From positions 1-15,438 of the forward strand of contig JAOXYB010027746.1 of NCBI GenBank assembly GCA_028565635.1: DNA of 15,438 nucleotides, in the 5' to 3' direction. Origin of the DNA: Phoronis ovalis. Its lineage: Eukaryota; Phoronida; Phoronidae. The position numbers and the translations under genes were made by a program. This document shows positions 10,401 through 15,438 of this stretch, in pieces (the stretch's first letter is position 1; the number at the start of each line of letters is the position of its first letter). The notes beneath the pieces were generated by a model. It ran no database searches, was not told where the DNA came from, and saw only the letters and a list, made by a program, of their open reading frames with translations.

Positions 10401-12379
10401 CAATATATGTGAATACATTAACGTAATAATATATTAAAACAGAAAACGCAACTCTGAATATCTAATAATAAGTGATCGTTTCACTTCGAAACGTTTAGTG
10501 TACAGAGTAGAACCTGTATTTCAAAAATACTTAACAAACAGACAAGACTTAACATTAATAAAACAAATTTAAGCCATTCAATAAATTAATTATAGCACAT
10601 TCCTACTGTCTTGTCCCCAGGTCTTGTCATAAACCAAAGCCTCAAATTAGATGATTTTGGCGGGTGATCCGGATGCCAAAATTATATTCTTTGTATCCTT
10701 CTTGGAGTAAAACAGCGATGTTAGTCAAAACCAAAGTAAAATATGGATTACTGTAAATTTTACAGAGTTATTTCAGAAGCCAGGATCCAGATGTCCTGGG
10801 TCAGAAATCGGGATATAGTCTGCATACTGTTTGTTTTTAGGCTAACAGCGCATGCGCATCGATTCAAAACAAATGCCACGACCAGTAATGCAGGTCAATC
10901 GGACATTGCTGTATATTACTAGTATAACGGAATTATTAGTCTTCGATTAATTAAAAATGTAGAAAATTATTCTAAATCTACGTGAAATTGTCCTTGATTG
11001 AGTTTAAGAAGTTTAAATAGCTGATTGAAAAATGATCTGCAAACGCATTTCAGAAAAATTTATTTATCGTCGAATCACAAAACTGACGGTACATATAAAT
11101 ACAAAGTTGCCTTATTTCACTTGCGCAGTTATTTCTGTAGTTTGCTGCTTAGCATTAAAAATTATAGATGTTTTATAATTGATAAAAATTTATATCACAC
11201 TCCAGAAAATATTCCAAATCAAGGATTTAACAGGAAGCTCCAAATCTATAAAATAATTACCCCACCACAGATCTGTTTTAAACCAATAACAGTTTTCTAC
11301 AGTTAATATGTTAAAGAAAAAAGAAGTGAACAACAAGAATGAAACAGGTAATAACTGTTATTAATTTTCCAAATTTTCAGGGAATGACTGAATAAATAAA
11401 GTATAAAGTTCTCTTTATGGATGTGTATAAGACCACAATTAATTTTTCCATCCATTTCAGTAGTAAAATTTTTTTTGTAATATCTTGTTGGTGTTTTACC
11501 AAATAAATTTTACAGTCACAAATCAAAGTAATTATGTTTCTAGTCTATATTTAAGTTTTTGTGTTGGCATGGCTAATAAACTTTTGCCATAGTTGATGGT
11601 AAGCCACCTGGTGAGAAAATACAGAAATTAAACACAGTAATTGTCAAGGTTCCCCTGCACAAAAGGATACCCTCATTTTTTTCCAAGGCAGTGAAACTTT
11701 GATTTCCATGATTTTGAGCAAAATTACTCTACCTTTTAAATAAAAATGATCACCACAGCCAAACCCAAACAGCTTGTTAATGTGTCAGGCACCAACTGGT
11801 TTACATATGTCTTATTCAAAAGAGCTAAAATGCTTTGATAACACTTTTAACACCAGTGGAATTATATAGTTTAAGTATTATAATGCGTAGCACATGAAAG
11901 ACCATGAATACAAAACAGATTTACCCAACAAAGAAGATCCCTTAGTCCTATTCAAAGAAGGTATGTCAAATGAATGGCAAATTCACTTAATACAACTGAA
12001 ATTACTTGCACATTGGATTTCTAAGAATCCAAGGAATAATGCATTGTACTGTACAACACATACACATACACATGCACACATGCACTACACACTTTAATTG
12101 CCTCATTGCAGTTAATCTGTATTTTGTATTTTGAAGCATGTAAAATACTTTATCGTCATGCAAATCATATGATCACCTGACCATGCAAAAAATAATTGGG
12201 AAACCATGTTAATAAGTAATTTCAAAATAATTGAAACTAATTTAAAAAGGAGTTAATAAATTAATTTTAATAATTTAAAATTGAGATCCCTCTATGACAC
12301 TTCACCTTAGTACAACTCCCTTTTTCAGACTAATCACACCTGCTATTTTGTCTGTTCCCATTATTTTAAAATAACCTAC
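7419..12379. other. AT-rich intronic stretch, no gene seen
   Basis: I find no exon, RNA gene or clear repeat family over this stretch. Minor items are a short duplicate at 7990 and 8981, palindromes CAGAATTCTG (9755) and GCGCATGCGC (10848), and a CA tract at 12054. The frames at 10020-10259 (minus), 11025-11306 (plus) and 11894-12097 (plus) have no recognisable domain. Confidence 0.55.
12054..12094. repeat. Imperfect CA/CATG-rich microsatellite
   Basis: ACAACACATACACATACACA followed by TGCACACATGCACTACACAC, of the same type as the 4.1 kb tract and about 300 nt downstream of the 12.4 kb ankyrin exon on its strand. Confidence 0.7.
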
Positions 12380-12484
12380 CGTATCCTTAACATTTGGATC
12401 AGACTGAAACTCCAGCAACAACTGTAGTATTTCTGTTTGTCTGCTCCATGCTGCATAACTCAGTGCTGTATTGCCATTACCATC
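12380..12484 (-). CDS. Ankyrin-repeat exon (upstream exon of split gene)
   Basis: This internal coding exon of 105 nt encodes 35 residues in phase 0 at both ends. The minus strand reads a pyrimidine-rich tract ending TTTTTCACACAG, then the exon, then the donor ACG|GTAGGT. The peptide runs DGNGNTALSYAAW, then a helix ending ILQLLLEF, then SDPNVKDT. This fits the ankyrin pattern: G-x-TALxxAA at residues 4-12, the second-helix leucines at about 20-25, and the PNVKD hairpin at the end. Ankyrin repeats are helix-turn-helix modules that bind protein partners, so a binding or scaffold role is likely, but the specific gene cannot be told from one repeat. TALSYAAW replaces the usual TPLHxAA, so the histidine is missing, a common variation. 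The next exon in view lies about 8.4 kb downstream on the same strand. Splice signals and repeat fit make the exon secure; the gene's identity is open. Confidence 0.88.
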
Positions 12485-13088
12485 CTGTGTGAAAAATGCT
12501 ACATTAGAACTTTGTTAGTTAACACTTTCAGTTAATTAGTCTAACAAGAGCAACTTATTAGAATAAATATGCTTTCAAAGTCACAGTTAGTACTAACAAA
12601 TGTTACAGACACTTCACAAACCTAACAAACTCTAACAACTTCAACTGAACTTATTTTAATAATTTGTATAAGAGTTCAAGAGCACTATCAATTTTTAAGT
12701 ACACGTCAAAAACCAATAAGTGTCATGTTGCCATAATACACTATAGGAAATTGGGCATATTGTACCATTTTTTGCATTATCCTTTTTCCGTCAGATTTAC
12801 AGGTACTTTATTAGATTTTACTATTAAAGCCTGTTCATGGCGTAAATCTCAATTTTTAGTTCCCTTATAAAATGTACCTGGAGAAAAATAAATTGAATTG
12901 TAAAATAAGAAAGTTATAACCAGTTCAAGTCGGGTGAATCTGATAGATTATTGTCATATCAACATCAGCTTAATCAGAATAAATTATTGTTATTACATAA
13001 GTAATCAAACAACAAATTATGTATAACATGCCACTGATGGAACTCCAGCACTGAATCATAATTATTATGCCCGATTTTATTCTGCACT
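12485..13088. other. AT-rich stretch upstream of the ankyrin exon
   Basis: This is the upstream intron of the 12.4 kb exon on the minus strand. Nothing else recognised. Confidence 0.55.
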
Positions 13089-13121
13089 AATAGGGAGGAG
13101 GTAGGGGTCCCCCCCAAGATG

Positions 13122-13382
13122 CAATGCTCGCACTTAAAAATCAGCAATGTTCGCTGCTTGCACTTAACAAGAAAAATTAATAACCAAAAAAAAAAAACGG
13201 TTGCCAAAAAATCGACAAGCAAAAAACACAAAACGAAAAACGTCGACAAAAAAAAATAGTTAAAAAAATTAGAACACAAACAAAAAAATGGTGACCAAAA
13301 GACACTGCTTGTTGCTCGTGCTTAACAGACCAAGACAATGCTCGTTGCTCGAACTTAACAGACCCCAATGCTTGCTGCTCGC
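13122..13382. repeat. 31-nt direct subrepeat CAATGCTCGTTGCTCG-ACTTAACAGACC
   Basis: Copies start near 13122 (CAATGCTCGCACTTAA), 13145 (CAATGTTCGCTGCTTGCACTTAACAAG), 13302 (CACTGCTTGTTGCTCG, then TGCTTAACAGACC), 13336 (CAATGCTCGTTGCTCG, then AACTTAACAGACC) and 13367 (AATGCTTGCTGCTCGCG). The two left copies and three right copies are split by the A-rich core. Confidence 0.75.
13170..13298. repeat. A-tract-rich core of the MITE-like insertion
   Basis: Runs of 5 to 12 A on the plus strand recur about every 13-20 nt, separated by short pieces such as CGGTTGCC, TCGACAAGC, CGTCGAC and GGTGACC. It encodes nothing recognisable. Confidence 0.7.
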
Positions 13383-13469
13383 GAAAACTCCCTATAACCC
13401 CCAATAGGGGACAGGTTGATGACTCAAAAACAAAGTTACTGTTAATCATTTTTAAAAACCCATTCAAAT

Positions 13470-14025
13470 ACACACAATGTCATTTGACCTGTATTTACTC
13501 TGTACCAAATATAAAGCTAATCAGATAAAAATGATTCATAAGCAGTTATTGTGAGTCAGAGAAAGTGTTATGCACATTAAAAAATGTCAAAGATTCGGAT
13601 CGGCAATTTACCCATTTTTCAACATCATTCAAAAATCCCACATGGCCTAATACACCCACCCATAAATCATTCTTCAAATTGTCCAGTTAATGCTTCACAT
13701 TTCCAGGACATGCTACAATGTGCTGCTGTCCTCTCCATGCTGCATAACTTTCTGGACAGTGGTACAATGTAACATGCCCTCTTGGGAACAAATATGGCCA
13801 CCAGTTGCCTATATTGGAAGTAACACAGGTCAAACTTACACCTGCCATGCATTTGACATGAACTGACTAAGTAATAAATAAGAAGCTGACCTGATAAAAC
13901 TGATGCTGTTATTGCGAGACAAAGGAAGACAACAATGAAATATTTGCCCATTTCACTGTGTGAGGTCTCCACTCCATAAAAAGTATCAAAAAATATCAAA
14001 GATTCCAATCAGTATTTGACCTATA
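13470..14025. repeat. Right-hand block of the A/B/C repeat
   Basis: The order is a B tail at 13478-13556 (ATTTGACCTGTATTTACTCT, ATAAAGCTAATCAGATAAAA), module A at 13578-13690 (AAAATGTCAAAGATTCGGATCGG, CATTTTTCAACATCATTC, ACACCCACCCAT), full B at about 13690-13910 (GGGAACAAATATGGCCACCAG, CCTATATTGGAAG), C at 13912-13985, and the start of another A. An insertion and short duplication disturb the B module at 13696-13780. The block ends at an AT microsatellite, about 60 nt before the decayed coding region at 14104. Confidence 0.75.
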
Positions 14026-14030
14026 TTTCT

Positions 14031-14048
14031 ATATATATATATATATAT
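14031..14048. repeat. AT dinucleotide microsatellite
   Basis: Nine uninterrupted AT units, between the A/B/C repeat block and the decayed coding region. Confidence 0.9.
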
Positions 14049-14103
14049 GCATTACTGCTTACTGCTTCCTTATATATTCTCTGCTTCCAGGAGATAGAAA
14101 GTG

Positions 14104-15276
14104 ATGGCAGATGAAAAGCCTGTTGTTGCAGGAGTTACACACGCCAATCCAACAGATATCCTACCCCTGTCACCAGCATTGGGAGAGATGAGCAACAAGC
14201 ACATAGTGAAAGTTTCAAATACATCACTGAGTATGTGGAAAAAAATATAATACAAGATTGCCATGTTGAGCGAGTGATGATGTTAAAAGAAAAGTACCTG
14301 TTGTAGATGCAATTAAATTTCCCAGAACAGTACAACCCCAATTACAAAGAACAAAATCTTAAAGTAAAACTGATGAAACATTTTGGAAACAAGATAACGT
14401 TTTGGGCCCCGAACTTCAGAAGTTAATTGGTATACTTTGGAGAAATTCCTACAGGACAGGCTGCTAAAGTTGGATTTGAAAAAGCTTCTTCAGATGAAAG
14501 AAGACTTGAAGAGGCTGCTATTTTACTTCGTCAAATCATCCTTGATGCATTTAAAGATTCCTTAAAAATGCCATGGCCACCATCTTCAAGTTTTCTGTTG
14601 TCACAATTGGAGAGACTGACAAGTTTAATTGGTCGAGACATTTGTTATGCTGTGTGCAATGGCCAGTAGAAATACCAAAACATGTTCTTCTGGGAATGAC
14701 AGGCAAGTTACCTGGCAGCGATGAACAAGAGCAATCTACAGTTGATTACATGTCACCAATCAATTCATCCATAAATTAAAATGCCACAGTACAAGAAGTC
14801 TTAAGAATATCTCAACTAGCTACAAACCAAGTTGTTCAGAGATACACTATTGTCACTTTTGACCTTGCAGTTGCTAAGAAAGCATATGCACTCGTCTGGC
14901 AGTATCCTCAGCAATACTAGAATATGATTATCCGAACAGGAGTATTTCACTCACTGTGTTCATATCTTGGTGCTGTGGAAAGATTTTGCGTGGATTCGGT
15001 TTTGAGGATACACTTATAAAATCAGGCATTTTCGCAAGTGGTTCAATTGAGAAGGTGATGTCCGGAAAACACTACAACAGTTGCATGAGGATTCACAAGT
15101 TAGTTTTAGAAGCCCTGGAATGGGGTCTGTTTAAGGCATTTGAAAAATCGTCTGGTACAAGATTACTGGTTCATACCACACAGAATGACTGTATGGAGAT
15201 TGTCAACAATATGTCGAATGCATCACTGGCAGACACGGCCATGAAAGATTCTTGTAAAGACATGACAAATCAGTGA
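14104..15276 (+). pseudogene. Decayed gene of an unnamed multi-copy invertebrate protein family
   Basis: A coding region can be followed across all three plus frames with similar protein character but is broken. It starts at ATG 14104 (MADEKPVVAGVTHANPTD), shifts frame near 14183 to RDEQQAHSESFKYITEYVEK, and meets stops at 14304 (TAG) and 14424 (TAA). It continues through EAAILLRQIILDAF, shifts near 14650-14668 to VEIPKHVLLGMTGKL, and meets stops at 14777 (TAA) and 14918 (TAG). It shifts again near 14975 and ends at TGA 15274-15276. Well-kept blocks are VTFDLAVAKKAYALVWQ, GVFHSLCSYLGA, GSIEKVMSGKHYN and MRIHKLVLEALEW. From memory these resemble an uncharacterised family present in many copies in marine invertebrate and some fish genomes, possibly linked to mobile elements; I have not verified this and give it no function. 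The C-terminal part looks cut short. A pyrimidine tract with AG (CTCTGCTTCCAG) lies just before 14089, so a splice acceptor once used there is possible. Confidence 0.75.
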
Positions 15277-15438
15277 TTGTGAAATGCCTATATTTCGACC
15301 CCTGGAGCGGAAACAGCATGATATCTAATTATAATCTTAACATAATCCTGCAATTACTTTGTACTTAAAATAAATACTCACAGTATTTGTGTAAATCTGA
15401 GTTTTTCATGATGTTTTTTGTAAATTTCATGAAATTTC
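15277..15438. other. AT-rich end of window
   Basis: Follows the final stop of the decayed coding region. The family's expected C-terminal part is not recognisable here. Confidence 0.5.

Larger units (their letters stand above)
3996..12379 (-). other. Large intron between the two ankyrin exons
   Basis: This interval lies between the donor at 12379 and the acceptor at 3996 on the minus strand, about 8.4 kb. I looked for further exons with ankyrin character on the minus strand and found none, though a non-ankyrin exon could be missed. It contains the repeat array at 4290-6090 and the four-copy motif at 7217-7418, and is otherwise AT-rich. Whether it is one intron or several depends on transcript data. 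Both flanking exons are phase 0, so extra repeat exons could be inserted or lost without changing the frame. Confidence 0.6.
13089..13410. mobile_element. MITE-like insertion with short inverted ends
   Basis: The left end is AATAGGGAGG at 13089 and the right end is CTCCCTATAACCCCCAATAGGGG, ending at 13410. TAGGGAG (13091-13097) and CTCCCTA (13388-13394) are perfect 7-nt inverted repeats with weaker complementarity around them. AATAGGG also occurs directly at both ends (13089-13095 and 13403-13409). The body has no coding frame of recognisable character, contains CG-containing subrepeats unlike its surroundings, and sits upstream of an A/B repeat block. The size and layout suggest a non-autonomous DNA transposon. 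The inverted ends are short, so this call is an inference. Confidence 0.5.

Noticed and set aside
13177-13473. Minus-strand frames rich in F, L, V and C, looking like membrane segments
   Set aside because: They are translations of the A-tract-rich core of the MITE-like insertion; poly-T codes phenylalanine.

Overview
The window looks like animal nuclear DNA, probably from an invertebrate. It is AT-rich throughout, has no long intact ORF, carries degenerate interspersed repeats, and holds two short minus-strand exons with textbook splice sites separated by about 8.4 kb of intron. I cannot name the species. A broken gene at the right end resembles, from memory, a multi-copy uncharacterised protein family common in marine invertebrate genomes, which is only a weak taxonomic hint.

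Genes. (1) Part of a minus-strand ankyrin-repeat gene is present: an upstream exon at 12380-12484 (35 codons) and a downstream exon at 3897-3995 (33 codons). Both are phase 0, and each encodes about one ankyrin repeat. Joined, they keep the repeat register. The start, the end and the remaining exons are not in view or not recognised. (2) At 14104-15276 on the plus strand lies a decayed coding region with three frameshifts and four internal stops. It belongs to an unnamed family whose characteristic blocks are still legible.

Repeats. Much of 2.1-6.1 kb and 13.47-14.03 kb is one old repeat family. It has a 'CCACCAGTCGGCCATATTGG' module (B), an 'AAATTTTCGGATCA' module (A) and a less clear tail (C). 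Between 4.29 and 6.09 kb these modules form a degenerate array with a partial higher-order period of about 664 bp. The right-hand block ends next to the decayed coding region. A separate 320-bp MITE-like insertion (13089-13410) has short inverted ends, a 31-bp subrepeat and an A-tract core. A hAT-like terminus stands alone at 1812. Four copies of a roughly 35-nt motif lie at 7217-7418.

Region by region. 1-430 is AT-rich with no gene seen. 430-895 is a block richer in GC with unclear origin. 900-1810 is AT-rich with one small hairpin. 1812-2400 holds the hAT-like end and first repeat copies. 2400-3385 shows nothing recognisable. 3385-4240 holds a repeat copy, the downstream ankyrin exon and short microsatellites. 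4290-6090 is the array. 6100-12379 is intron-like AT-rich DNA with the 7.2-7.4 kb repeat. 12380-12484 is the upstream ankyrin exon. 13089-15276 is the mobile-element-rich right end. I see no RNA gene and no CRISPR. No complete undescribed system is visible. The nearest to one is the repeat array next to the decayed unnamed gene.
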